32,499 nt of DNA from Thermoplasmata archaeon. GTDB taxonomy: Archaea; Thermoplasmatota; Thermoplasmata; Lutacidiplasmatales; UBA184. The notes beneath the pieces are model-generated. The model made no database searches, was not told where the DNA came from, and saw only the letters and a program-made list of their open reading frames with translations. This document shows, piece after piece, positions 1-7,984 of the stretch. The stretch spans positions 1 through 32,499 of the forward strand of contig JASIBA010000128.1 of assembly GCA_030041735.1 (NCBI GenBank), given 5' to 3'. Positions within the stretch are counted from its first letter, which is position 1, and each line of letters begins with the position of its first letter. Made by a program: the position numbers and the translations under genes.

Positions 1-927
1 AAGCGCCCGCTGATGGAGCGCACGGTCATGATCGCTAACACCTCCAACATGCCCGTCGCGGCGCGAGAAGCGAGCGTGTACACCGGGATCACGATCGCCG
101 AGTACTATCGCGACATGGGCTACGACGTCGCGCTGATGGCCGACTCCACGAGCCGGTGGGCCGAGGCAATGCGGGAGATCTCGGGCCGGCTCGAAGAGAT
201 GCCGGGCGAGGAGGGCTACCCGGCCTATCTCGGGCGCCGCATCGCCGAGTTCTACGAACGCGCCGGTCGGGTCGTGACGCTCTCCCCCGAACAACGCATG
301 GGATCGGTCACCGTCGTGGGCGCCGTCTCCCCAGCGGGGGGCGACACCTCTGAGCCCGTCAGCCAGAACACGCTGCGCGTCGCCCGTGTCTTCTGGGCGC
401 TGGATGCAGCGCTGGCATCGCGCCGGCACTTCCCGTCGATCAACTGGCTGCAGAGCTACTCTCTCTACATCAGCGACCTCACGCCGTGGTTCGGGCAGAA
501 CCTCTCGAAGGAGTTCGTCCCGCTCCGTCAGAAGGCGCTCGAGACCTTGCAGAAGGAGTCCGAGCTCCAGGAGATCGTCCAGCTCGTCGGGGTCGATGCG
601 CTCCCCGAGCGTGAGAAGGCGACGCTCGACGTCGCCCGGATGATCCGGGAGGACTACCTCCAGCAGAGCGCCTACGACGACGTCGACACCTACTCCTCGA
701 TCCAGAAGCAGTACCGCATGCTGCGGGCGATCCTCCAGTTCGGGGACCAAGAACAGGACGCGGTCGGGAAGGGCGCGACCGTGGCCCAGATCCAGAAGCT
801 CCCCGTCCGGACGAAACTCTCCCGGATGAAGTGGATCCCCGAGGCTGAGCTGCAGAAACAGTTCGACGCGCTCGAATTGGAGATGGGGCAAGCGGTCGCG
901 CAGGTGGCAGCCTCGGGAGGCGCCTAG
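1..927 (+). CDS. atpA: A-type ATP synthase catalytic subunit A, 3' part
   Basis: Catalytic nucleotide-binding subunit of the archaeal A1 headpiece, which makes or splits ATP at the cytosolic side of the membrane. The window opens inside the gene: the frame is open to base 1 and the first visible residues ([18 protein letters not shown]) are already mid-protein, so the P-loop lies to the left. Visible family blocks are [12 protein letters not shown], the [18 protein letters not shown] block that contributes to the catalytic site, and [11 protein letters not shown]. About 308 codons are present of the usual 580-600. The C-terminal helical domain is complete and ends at a TAG one base before the atpB start. 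It leads the plus-strand ATP synthase unit within this window. Subunit F, often placed just upstream, would be outside the window. Identification is very secure. Confidence 0.97.
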   Translation, partial: KRPLMERTVMIANTSNMPVAAREASVYTGITIAEYYRDMGYDVALMADSTSRWAEAMREISGRLEEMPGEEGYPAYLGRRIAEFYERAGRVVTLSPEQRMGSVTVVGAVSPAGGDTSEPVSQNTLRVARVFWALDAALASRRHFPSINWLQSYSLYISDLTPWFGQNLSKEFVPLRQKALETLQKESELQEIVQLVGVDALPEREKATLDVARMIREDYLQQSAYDDVDTYSSIQKQYRMLRAILQFGDQEQDAVGKGATVAQIQKLPVRTKLSRMKWIPEAELQKQFDALELEMGQAVAQVAASGGA

Positions 928-928
928 G

Positions 929-2356
929 ATGGCCGCGAAGGGAGCCCGCCCGGCGCCAGCGCCGTCGGAGGTGCCGATCGACTACCGGACCGTGGACCGC
1001 GTGACCGGACCGCTGCTGTTCGTCCGCGACGTCGCGAACGCCGCGTACGGGGAGATCGTCGAGATCCAGCTCCCGAGCGGCGAGCGCCGGCAGGGCCAGG
1101 TGCTCGATTCGCGGAAGGGTCTCGCCATCGTCCAGGTGTTCGGCCCGACGATGGGCATGAACATCGAGGCAACGAGCGTCAAGTTCCTCGGCGAGGTCGC
1201 AACTCTCCCGGTCTCGGACGAGCTCCTGGGCCGCGTCTTCAACGGGCTCGGCGAGCCCCGCGACGGCGGGCCGAAGATCGTCAGCGAGACCGAGCTCGAG
1301 ATCGTCGGGAACGCGATGAACCCGTATTCTCGCGAGGAACCGAGCGAGTTCATCCAGACGGGCATCTCGACCATCGACGCGATGAACACGCTCGTTCGGG
1401 GCCAGAAGCTCCCGATCTTCTCGGGTGCGGGGCTGCCGCACAACCAGATCGCCGCGCAGGTCGTCCGTCAGGCGAAACTGCGGAACTCGACAGAGGGGTT
1501 CGCCGTCGTCTTCGCGGCGATGGGGATCACGAGCGAGGAGGCGAACTACTTCCTCAAGGAGTTCGAGTCGACCGGGGCGCTCGAGCGCGCCGTCGTCTTC
1601 CTCAACCTCTCGTCCGATCCGTCGATGGAGCGCGTCGTCACGCCGAGGATGGCGCTGACCGCCGCGGAGTTCCTCGCCTACCAGCGGGACCTCCACGTCC
1701 TCGTCGTGCTCACCGACATGACGAACTACTGCGAGGCGCTCCGGGAGATCTCGGCCGCACGGGACGAGGTGCCCGGTCGGCGCGGCTATCCCGGGTACAT
1801 GTACACCGATCTCGCGACGATCTACGAACGGGCCGGCAAGATCCACGGACGCAAGGGGTCGATCACCCAACTGCCGATCCTCACGATGCCGGCGGACGAC
1901 GTCACGCACCCGATCCCGGACCTGACCGGGTACATCACCGAGGGGCAGATCTACGTCAGCCGGGAACTGCAGCGCCGGGGCGTCTACCCGCCGATCGACG
2001 TGCTGCCCTCGCTCTCGCGTCTCATGAACCAGGGGATCGGCAAGGAGCGGACCCGCGAGGACCACCGCGGGGTCGCCGACCAACTGTTCGCGACGTACGC
2101 GACGGGTCGGGACCAGCGCGCGCTCTCGGCGATCGTCGGTGAGGAATCGCTGAGCGCGGTCGACCGGCTCTACCTCAAGGCGGCGGACCGGTTCGAGACC
2201 GAGTTCGTCAACCAGCGGCCCGACGAGGACCGGACGATCGACCAGAGCCTCACGATCGGCTGGGACATCCTCTCGGACCTCCCGGACTCGGAGCTGAAGC
2301 GGATCAAGCCCGAGTTCGTCGCGAAGTACCGGACCCACCCGAGCCTCATTCAGTAG
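929..2356 (+). CDS. atpB: A-type ATP synthase regulatory subunit B
   Basis: Non-catalytic nucleotide-binding subunit that alternates with subunit A in the A1 hexamer. The 475-residue length is normal for the family. Recognisable blocks are the N-terminal barrel ([18 protein letters not shown]), the degenerate phosphate-binding loop [14 protein letters not shown] near residues 165-180, [15 protein letters not shown] near 265, and the [16 protein letters not shown] block near 360. As in other B subunits, the loop lacks the GKT of a true P-loop. The ATG lies one base after the atpA stop, so the two are surely co-transcribed and probably translationally coupled. The stop is followed 11 bases later by atpD. 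Confidence 0.97.
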   Translation: MAAKGARPAPAPSEVPIDYRTVDRVTGPLLFVRDVANAAYGEIVEIQLPSGERRQGQVLDSRKGLAIVQVFGPTMGMNIEATSVKFLGEVATLPVSDELLGRVFNGLGEPRDGGPKIVSETELEIVGNAMNPYSREEPSEFIQTGISTIDAMNTLVRGQKLPIFSGAGLPHNQIAAQVVRQAKLRNSTEGFAVVFAAMGITSEEANYFLKEFESTGALERAVVFLNLSSDPSMERVVTPRMALTAAEFLAYQRDLHVLVVLTDMTNYCEALREISAARDEVPGRRGYPGYMYTDLATIYERAGKIHGRKGSITQLPILTMPADDVTHPIPDLTGYITEGQIYVSRELQRRGVYPPIDVLPSLSRLMNQGIGKERTREDHRGVADQLFATYATGRDQRALSAIVGEESLSAVDRLYLKAADRFETEFVNQRPDEDRTIDQSLTIGWDILSDLPDSELKRIKPEFVAKYRTHPSLIQ

Positions 2357-2367
2357 CGGGGGTCGAC

Positions 2368-3018
2368 GTGGCCGGAGAGACGGTTCGACCGACGCGCCTC
2401 GAGCTGCTGCGCACGCGGCGGCGCATCGTCGTCGCGAAGAAGGGCCTCAACCTGCTGAAGCTCAAGCGGACGGCGCTGATCGCGGAGTTCTTCGCGATCT
2501 CCAAGGAGGCGATGAAGCTCCGCGGCGACCTCCAGAAGCGGATCGCGCGGGGCTACGAGTCGATCCGATGGGCCGAGATGATGGAGGGTCCGACCCGGCT
2601 CGAGAACATCTCGATGCTCCTCCCCGACGTGCACCCGGTTCGCGTCGCCACGAAGAACGTGATGGGCGTGCGTACGCCCCAGGTCGATCGCGGCTCATAC
2701 ACGCCCGTGGCCGCGCCCGAGCTCCTCGATCTCCCGACCTCGGTGAACGAGTCGATCCGCCACTTCCAGGGGATCTACGCGGTGGTCCTCGACATCGCGG
2801 AGAAGGAGAACGCGCTCCGCCGGCTCCTGAAGGAGATCGAGAAGACGAAGCGGCGGGCGAGCGCGATCGAGAACGTCCTCATCCCGCGGCTCCAGGGGAC
2901 GGTGCGCTACATCAAGTTCCGATTCGACGAGCTCGAGCGCGACTCGTTCAGCATGCTCAAAGCGGTCAAGCGCAAGATCGAGCAGGAGGAGGACAACGTT
3001 GCCGCCGGGGCCGCCTAA
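2368..3018 (+). CDS. atpD: A-type ATP synthase central stalk subunit D
   Basis: Rotor shaft subunit that sits in the A3B3 hexamer and passes torque to the membrane rotor. The 216 residues are the usual size. The N-terminal helix has the family pattern (TRLELLRTRRRIVVAKKGLN, about residues 7-26), followed by a long coiled-coil helix. The C-terminal helix again shows heptad-like charge spacing (KEIEKTKRRASAIENVLIPRL, with FDELERDSFSMLKAVKRK after it). The start is GTG, 11 bases after the atpB stop. The very end of the gene carries the AGGAGG ribosome site for the small gene that overlaps its last 20 bases. Confidence 0.95.
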   Translation: MAGETVRPTRLELLRTRRRIVVAKKGLNLLKLKRTALIAEFFAISKEAMKLRGDLQKRIARGYESIRWAEMMEGPTRLENISMLLPDVHPVRVATKNVMGVRTPQVDRGSYTPVAAPELLDLPTSVNESIRHFQGIYAVVLDIAEKENALRRLLKEIEKTKRRASAIENVLIPRLQGTVRYIKFRFDELERDSFSMLKAVKRKIEQEEDNVAAGAA

Positions 3019-3130
3019 CGTCGCGGTCCGGCGGTTCGCCGCCGTCCAGCTCGTGAGCCTCGCGGTGAAGATCGCCGCGGTCCTCGTCCTGATCGTGGTC
3101 GCCGTGCACTACCTCACGGGAGGGTTCTGA
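2999..3130 (+). CDS. 43-residue single-span membrane peptide inside the ATP synthase unit
   Basis: I do not recognise this peptide. It starts with TTG at 2999, overlapping the last 20 bases of atpD, with a strong purine run (AGGAGGAGG at about 2984-2992) about six bases before the start. The product begins LPPGPPNVAVRRFAAVQ and then has one hydrophobic stretch (LVSLAVKIAAVLVLIVVAV), ending HYLTGGF. Two arginines before the span suggest the N-terminus stays in the cytosol. An in-frame GTG at 3053 would give only 25 residues and has no ribosome site. The stop lies four bases before the subunit H start. Position suggests a small accessory membrane part or assembly factor of the ATP synthase, which is inference only. 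The alternative is that the frame is untranslated spacer, but the ribosome site, hydrophobicity and close packing argue against that. Confidence 0.6.
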   Translation: MPPGPPNVAVRRFAAVQLVSLAVKIAAVLVLIVVAVHYLTGGF

Positions 3131-3134
3131 GCGC

Positions 3135-3491
3135 GTGAGCGCCGCCGAGACGCCCCAGACCGCCGGCGCGATCGATGCGCTCAAGCGGGTGCGCGCGAGC
3201 GAGATCGACTGGGACCAGCGGGTGACCGCCGCCAAGCAGGCGGCGGCCGAGGAGATCGCGCAGCAGCGCGCGGCCGCCGACGCGGCCGTCAAGTCGGCGC
3301 AGGCGGCGGCCGACCAGGAGCGGGCGCAGAAGGTCCAGGAGGCCCGGAGCGACGCGGACCGTCAGGCGATCGCGATCCTGGCCGACGGGGCCCAGGCCGC
3401 GGACGTGGCGGCCCGGGGCGAAGGCAAGCAGCCGAGCGACCACGCCGACGCGATCCTGAGCGCCGTCCTGGCGGGCTTCCTCGGGGACTGA
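3135..3491 (+). CDS. atpH: A-type ATP synthase subunit H (peripheral stalk coiled coil)
   Basis: Small coiled-coil subunit expected to pair with subunit E in the peripheral stalk that keeps the headpiece from turning. The GTG start gives 118 residues, close to the usual 100-115. From about residue 15 (LKRVRASEIDWDQRV) onward the chain is nearly all Ala, Glu, Lys, Gln and Arg with no Pro or Gly until residue 75, as expected for a continuous helix. The C-terminus ends in the hydrophobic helix typical of this subunit (ADAILSAVLAGFLGD). The family is weakly conserved, so the call rests on size, composition, C-terminal pattern and position directly before subunit I. A GGAGGG purine run lies at about 3119-3124. 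Confidence 0.8.
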   Translation: MSAAETPQTAGAIDALKRVRASEIDWDQRVTAAKQAAAEEIAQQRAAADAAVKSAQAAADQERAQKVQEARSDADRQAIAILADGAQAADVAARGEGKQPSDHADAILSAVLAGFLGD

Positions 3492-3503
3492 CGGGGCGGC
3501 GCG

Positions 3504-5495
3504 ATGGGGATCCTCCGCCCGGCCCGGATGACCAAGGTCGGCCTGATCGGACTGCGGGACGACGAGAGCCGGATCCTGAGCCTGCTGCACGATCTCCGGA
3601 TCGCGCAGATCGAGACCCTGCCGCCGGCCGCGCTCGCCGAGCTCGTGCCGGAGCGCGGGACCGAGACCCAGCGGGCGATCGGCGACGAGGCGCTGCGCTT
3701 CCGCGGGCTCAAGAACGCACTACCGCCCGCTCCCGTGGGTCCGCCGCGCCGCTTCGACTCCGTCGAGGAGATCCTGGCCGCCGCGCGGACGGTCCCGATC
3801 GACCGCGAGGTCGGGGACCTGAAGCGGGAGGACGATCGCCTGACCTCGGAGGAGCGGGCGCTGGACGAGCGGATCGGGCTGCTGGGACAGCTCGCGTTCT
3901 ACCCCGACCGACTGGAGTACCTGCACGCGCAGAGCTTCGTCTCGTTCCTGGGCGAGGGCACGCCCGAAGCCCGCACCCGCATCGGAACGCTCGTCCCACC
4001 CGAGGCCGACGCGCAGTTCCTGGACGACCCGGCGACCCCGGGTCGCTTCCTGGTCTCGCTCAAGACGCAGCAGGCCGACGCGCTCACGCGCGCGGCCCAG
4101 GGGAGCGGCGTGAAGCTGGTCGCGGTCCCGGTGCTCGCCGGGACCGTGCCCGAGGAGCGGGCCGAGGCGGAGTCGGCGCGGCGCACGGCGGTGCTGCGAC
4201 GGGCGGAGATCGCCGCCCGGCTCGGCGCGATCGCGGCCCAGTGGTACGGCACGATCGCCGCGATCGACGAGGCGCTCCAGATCGAGGTCCGGAAGGTCGA
4301 GGTCCTCTCGAAGCTCGGCGCCGGCCGCGCGACCTTCGCGATGGAGGCGTGGGTGCCGGCCCGCGACGTGGGCCGGCTCGAGGCGCTCGTGCGTGGCGCG
4401 ACGGGCGATCGTTGCTACCTCTATCGGGTCATCACGACCGAGGAACCCCCGACCCTCATGGACAACCCGCCGGGGGTCCGGCTCTACGAGTTCTTCATCC
4501 GGTTCTACTCGCTTCCCCAGGCGGACGAGTGGGACCCCACCTTCGTCTTCGCGCTCGTCTTCCCGCTGTTCTTCGGGCTCATGCTCGGCGACTGGGGCTA
4601 CGGGCTCACGATCCTGCTCGTGTGCCTCTGGATGATCGCGGGATTCCCCGGCGCCGGGCGGTTGCCGAAGTTCGGTCGGGACTTCGTCAAGCGCATCATG
4701 AGCCCGTACGGCATGCGCTCGCTGGCGTACACGCTGATCCCGGGGTGTCTCCTCGCCGTCGGGCTGGGCCTCTACTGGGACGAGTTCTTCGGCTACGCGC
4801 TCTTCTCCCACTGGTTCGGCTACGTCGCGCCGTTCGACCCCGTGCGGAACCTGGGCTTCCTGCTGCTGTTCGCCGGGTTCGTCGGGCTCGGGATGGTGAC
4901 CCTCGGCTTCGTCTTCGGGCTCCTGAAGGAGTACTTCCACCACCACCCCCGCGGGGTCGTCGCGAAGGCGGGCGGGATCCTGTTCGCGTGGGGCGTCGCG
5001 TTCTTCGGCCTCGCGGTCATCCACCACCAGGCCGGCTTCTCCTTCGTCGGGTTCGACGCGTACCTCGGGCTGATGATCGGGGGGCTCGTCCTGATGATCG
5101 GCGGCGAGGGGATCCAGACCGGCGCGATGGGCCTCATCGAGGTGGTGAGCCACATCCTCTCGTACACCCGGTTGGTCGGCATCCTGCTCGCGAGCGTGAT
5201 CCTCGCGGTCGTGATCAACTCGATCGGGGCGGGGCTCGTGGTCGGCGGCACGATCGTCGGGATCATCGCCGGCCTCGTGATCATCGTGATCGGCCAGTCG
5301 TTCAACGTCATCCTCGGCGTCTTCGAGCCGGGGATCCAGGGCGCGCGGTTGATCTTCGTCGAGTACTTCTCGAAGTTCTACACGGGGAATGGGAAGCCGT
5401 TCCGGCCGTTCGGTGCCGCCCGGACGCACACCGTGTCCACGGTGACGCCCGACGGGCTCGCGACGGGCCCGATCCTGCAGAGCCCGCCGTCGTGA
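3504..5495 (+). CDS. atpI: A-type ATP synthase membrane stator subunit I (a)
   Basis: Membrane stator subunit forming the ion half-channels against the c-ring. The 663-residue protein has the expected two halves. Residues 1 to about 325 form a soluble arm that holds the peripheral stalks. After that comes a membrane domain of about eight spans, beginning near FVFALVFPLFFGLMLGDWGYG (about 350-370). The key ion-channel motif SHILSYTRLVGILLAS is intact, with the essential arginine at residue 556. The second conserved helix pair ends with GQSFNVILGVFEPGIQGARLIFVEYFSKFY, the usual family finish. The ATG lies 12 bases after subunit H. The stop is only six bases from the facing stop of subunit C. 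Confidence 0.95.
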   Translation: MGILRPARMTKVGLIGLRDDESRILSLLHDLRIAQIETLPPAALAELVPERGTETQRAIGDEALRFRGLKNALPPAPVGPPRRFDSVEEILAAARTVPIDREVGDLKREDDRLTSEERALDERIGLLGQLAFYPDRLEYLHAQSFVSFLGEGTPEARTRIGTLVPPEADAQFLDDPATPGRFLVSLKTQQADALTRAAQGSGVKLVAVPVLAGTVPEERAEAESARRTAVLRRAEIAARLGAIAAQWYGTIAAIDEALQIEVRKVEVLSKLGAGRATFAMEAWVPARDVGRLEALVRGATGDRCYLYRVITTEEPPTLMDNPPGVRLYEFFIRFYSLPQADEWDPTFVFALVFPLFFGLMLGDWGYGLTILLVCLWMIAGFPGAGRLPKFGRDFVKRIMSPYGMRSLAYTLIPGCLLAVGLGLYWDEFFGYALFSHWFGYVAPFDPVRNLGFLLLFAGFVGLGMVTLGFVFGLLKEYFHHHPRGVVAKAGGILFAWGVAFFGLAVIHHQAGFSFVGFDAYLGLMIGGLVLMIGGEGIQTGAMGLIEVVSHILSYTRLVGILLASVILAVVINSIGAGLVVGGTIVGIIAGLVIIVIGQSFNVILGVFEPGIQGARLIFVEYFSKFYTGNGKPFRPFGAARTHTVSTVTPDGLATGPILQSPPS

Positions 5496-5501
5496 GCCGG
5501 C

Positions 5502-6578
5502 CTAGAGCCGGGGCGAGACGAGCAGCGGCTCGAGGCGCTCGGACGGGATCCCGTACATCTTCCCGAACGAGATCCGGCGCAGGTCCGCGCGCTCCAGCTC
5601 CGCGAGCAGGAGGAACGTGAAGATCACGCTGAGCGAGAGCGGGTAGGTCTTGAGCCGTTTCAGCTCGGCGACTGCCCGGTCCCGCGTGGCGGCCGCCTCG
5701 TACGCGGTGAGGCTCCCCTCGGAGCGGAACTGGTCGCTCCCCTGCGGGATCGACGGGAAGTGGTCCGCGAGGCGATCGGCGAGCTCGGGGACCCCGCGCG
5801 CTCCGTAGAGGTCCGGTGCCTGGGCGGCGGAGATCGTCCCGCCCTCGAGCCAGCGGGCGGTCACCGCGTCGAGCGGCAGGTCGACCGCCTTGCCCTTGAG
5901 CAGGAGGAGCGCGTTGCGGAGATCGATCTCGCTCGCCAGCAGCTGGCGGACGACCCACTCGTCGCCCTGGAAGAACTTCGCCGCCTCGCGCACCTGCGCG
6001 TAGTACTCGCGGTCGAGCGCGAGGAGCACGGGAAAGATGTCGTGGGTCCGCTCGAACTGCTCGAGCAGCGGCAGGATGGTGCCCCCGTAGCCGAACTTGA
6101 CGAGCTGCGCCACCGTCGCCTCGATCGAGGGCTGCGCGAGCAGCGTGCGGTAGTCGTCGAGCGTCAGCACGCCCGCGTACAGCCCGGCGGGGATCTCGCG
6201 GCTCGAGATCAGGTGCTCGTCGGTCTCGGTCACCGGCCGGCCCTGCGCTTTCGAGGAGAGGATCAGCTCGATGTTCTCCCGGTCGTAGCGGGTCAGGTAG
6301 GCGCCGACCACCGCGCGCCCGGCGAACGGGGTCGCCTCGAGCGCGTGGCGGTTCCGCCGGACGAAGGTGCGGTTGGTCGCGACCTCGAGGAGCGCGATGC
6401 CCTGGTAGGCGGCGCGCGCCTGCTGGACGTCCGCCCCGTACGGCGTCGTCTCCAGGACCTTCGCGATGTCGCCGACGTCCCGCGCCCCGAGCAGGCTCGT
6501 GTACGTCTCCCGCCCGAGGAACGAGGTGAACTCGGGCTTGAGGCGCCCGAGCGCGCTCGCGTACGCCGAGGCCGCCAC
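5502..6578 (-). CDS. atpC: A-type ATP synthase subunit C
   Basis: Funnel-shaped subunit (relative of V-ATPase subunit d) that links the central stalk to the c-ring. The 358-residue length is normal, and the N-terminus shows the family pattern (YASALGRLKPEF, then LLGARDVGDIAKVLETTPYG). Conserved blocks DIFPVLLALDREYYAQVREA and EIDLRNALLLLKGK follow. The last block, ELERADLRRISFGKMYGIP, matches the usual C-terminal end. The start is GTG, with a strong GGAGGGG ribosome site about six bases ahead, in the 11-base gap after atpE. It is the last gene of the minus-strand K-E-C unit. Confidence 0.93.
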   Translation of the reverse strand: MAASAYASALGRLKPEFTSFLGRETYTSLLGARDVGDIAKVLETTPYGADVQQARAAYQGIALLEVATNRTFVRRNRHALEATPFAGRAVVGAYLTRYDRENIELILSSKAQGRPVTETDEHLISSREIPAGLYAGVLTLDDYRTLLAQPSIEATVAQLVKFGYGGTILPLLEQFERTHDIFPVLLALDREYYAQVREAAKFFQGDEWVVRQLLASEIDLRNALLLLKGKAVDLPLDAVTARWLEGGTISAAQAPDLYGARGVPELADRLADHFPSIPQGSDQFRSEGSLTAYEAAATRDRAVAELKRLKTYPLSLSVIFTFLLLAELERADLRRISFGKMYGIPSERLEPLLVSPRL

Positions 6579-6589
6579 GGGAACCCCTC

Positions 6590-7141
6590 CTACGCGAGGA
6601 TCTCGCGGACCTTGTCCTCGCGCAGGCGCAGCAGCTCGTCGAAGGAGAGGTTGAGGCGCCGGTCCCCGTCGGGCGTCTCCGCGACGATCCCGCCGAGGAT
6701 GGGCTGGGGCGTCGCGTCGAAGAGCTTCCCGGCCGCCTTCTGCAGGCGGGCCGCATCCTCCACCCGGCCCATGACCTTGATCTGCCGACCGAGCTCGTCG
6801 GTCGCGACCTGGACCATCCGCTTGAGCACGTTGGGGTACTCGGGCCGGTCCGTGAAACCGCGGAGGAGGTCGCGCGTCGCCCCGATCGCGCCCTCGAGCC
6901 GGTGCTCGCGGGCCTCGTAGAGCGACTTCCGCGCCTTCAGCTTCGCCGCGGCGATCCGCTGGGCCCTCTCGCGCGCGACCTCCGTCTCCGTCGCGCGGGC
7001 GGATGCGGCTTCCAAGTCCGCGATGGCGTGATCCCGGTCGGCAGCGATCTTGGCTTCCTGGGCCTGCTTCGCGGTGTCGGTCGCCTTCAGCTCGGCCTCC
7101 GCGCGGGAGCGGATCTCCTCGATGAGGCTGTCGAGGGTCAT
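6590..7141 (-). CDS. atpE: A-type ATP synthase peripheral stalk subunit E
   Basis: Peripheral stalk subunit that pairs with subunit H and binds the top of the headpiece. The 183 residues are close to the usual size. The N-terminal half is a long charged helix (SLIEEIRSRAEAELKATDTAKQ onward to about residue 85) without helix breakers. The C-terminal half is a globular domain with the family pattern LKRMVQVATDELGR near residue 108, a GGIVAETPDGDRRLNLSFDELL strand-turn block near 149, and a closing RLREDKVREILA helix. It lies between K (16 bases upstream) and C (11 bases downstream), the standard archaeal K-E-C order. Confidence 0.92.
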   Translation of the reverse strand: MTLDSLIEEIRSRAEAELKATDTAKQAQEAKIAADRDHAIADLEAASARATETEVARERAQRIAAAKLKARKSLYEAREHRLEGAIGATRDLLRGFTDRPEYPNVLKRMVQVATDELGRQIKVMGRVEDAARLQKAAGKLFDATPQPILGGIVAETPDGDRRLNLSFDELLRLREDKVREILA

Positions 7142-7157
7142 GGGCTCGGCGCCGGCT

Positions 7158-7376
7158 TCAGATCACGCCGAGCAGCAGGATGATCCCCAGCACGAACCCG
7201 ATGATCCAGAGCGTCTCGGGGATGACGAAGAAGAACAGGACCTGCCCGAACTTCTCCGGCTTCTCGGCGATGATCCCCATGCCCGCGGCGCCGATCCCGG
7301 ACTGGGCCATGCCCGTCCCGATGAGCCCGCCCGCGATCGCGATCCCGGCGGCGAGAGTGGCGTACGGATCGGCCAT
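7158..7376 (-). CDS. atpK: A-type ATP synthase rotor subunit K (c, proteolipid), two-helix form
   Basis: Membrane rotor subunit that carries the coupling ion. The protein has 72 residues and a single hairpin of two membrane helices (about 5-36 and 45-72), joined by the polar loop EKPEKFGQ. The ion-binding glutamate is Glu54 in the VIPETL motif of helix 2. Helix 1 has a glutamine, Gln25, in GMAQSGIGAAG, and a threonine follows the glutamate. No duplication to four or more helices is seen. It is the first gene of the K-E-C unit and has its own TATA-like box 31 bases before the ATG, so the transcript is probably leaderless or nearly so. Confidence 0.95.
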   Translation of the reverse strand: MADPYATLAAGIAIAGGLIGTGMAQSGIGAAGMGIIAEKPEKFGQVLFFFVIPETLWIIGFVLGIILLLGVI

Positions 7377-7405
7377 ATCGTAACCCGGCGGCCGAAAAAG
7401 GTCGG

Positions 7406-7413
7406 GTATATAG
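7406..7413 (-). promoter_or_regulatory. TATA-like box of the atpK-atpE-atpC unit
   Basis: On the minus strand this reads CTATATAC, centred about 31-33 bases before the atpK start codon and preceded by a G-run that could serve as the TFB site. Standard archaeal spacing puts transcription start within about ten bases of the ATG, so the leader would be very short. It is the clearest TATA box in the window. Confidence 0.75.
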
Positions 7414-7491
7414 CCCCCACCCCGTCGGCGGCCCGGGCGCCGGGGTTTCCTGACGGGGACGGCCGTCCCGGAACGGCGCCGGATCCGTCGA

Positions 7492-7971
7492 TCAGGCCGT
7501 GCTTTCGGCCGGCACGGCGTCGGGGGGCGCCCGCTGCGCCGCCGACATCTTCCGGACCAACAGGATCGCGCCCCCCCAGGCGATCCAGCCGAAGACGTAC
7601 GCTGTGAAACAGACCGGGCAGAGCGCCCCGATCCGTCCGACCTCCACGTAGAGCAGGTACAGCGAGAGCGCGACCCCGGCGGTGGTGAGCCCCAGCAGAG
7701 CGTACGCGTACCGGAGGTCGCGACGGTGTTGCTCCGCCAACGCCGCGAGCGCCAGGATCGCGATGAAGCCGGCCACGCCCCAGATCCAATCGGGGATCCC
7801 CAAGGTCGTGGTGAGCCCGCTGTTCGCCACGGCCGCGCAAGAGATCGTGGAGCTCGGCGAGCAGAACTTCGAGAGCGACGCGTCGAAGAACTCGGCGGCC
7901 GCGAACAGGGCGACGATGAGTCCGAGCCCGCCGGCGAGGTAGATCAGCGACCGCACCGATCGGATCCGCAT
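7492..7971 (-). CDS. VKOR-family membrane disulfide oxidoreductase
   Basis: Predicted integral membrane protein that re-oxidises a thioredoxin-like partner with quinone as electron acceptor. The 159 residues contain four membrane helices. All expected cysteines are present: the loop pair Cys37 and Cys45 (FCSPSSTISCAAV), then a conserved-type serine at 51, and the active-site CPVC at 118-121. The block LGIPDWIWGVAGF after the loop pair is also typical of the family. The ATG lies 13 bases after the stop of the DUF929 thioredoxin-like gene, so the pair is very likely one unit and one pathway for making disulfides outside the membrane. It has no fused thioredoxin domain, unlike many bacterial forms. 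Confidence 0.9.
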   Translation of the reverse strand: MRIRSVRSLIYLAGGLGLIVALFAAAEFFDASLSKFCSPSSTISCAAVANSGLTTTLGIPDWIWGVAGFIAILALAALAEQHRRDLRYAYALLGLTTAGVALSLYLLYVEVGRIGALCPVCFTAYVFGWIAWGGAILLVRKMSAAQRAPPDAVPAESTA

Positions 7972-7984
7972 CGGTCCGACGCGC

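Noticed and set aside
479-2338. Long minus-strand open frame (over 600 codons) opposite atpA and atpB
   Set aside because: Arg, Asp and Val rich shadow of GC-biased codons. No family pattern, and both plus-strand genes are certain.
5496-5501. Bidirectional terminator between atpI and atpC
   Set aside because: Only six bases separate the stops, and no stem or T-run is visible there.
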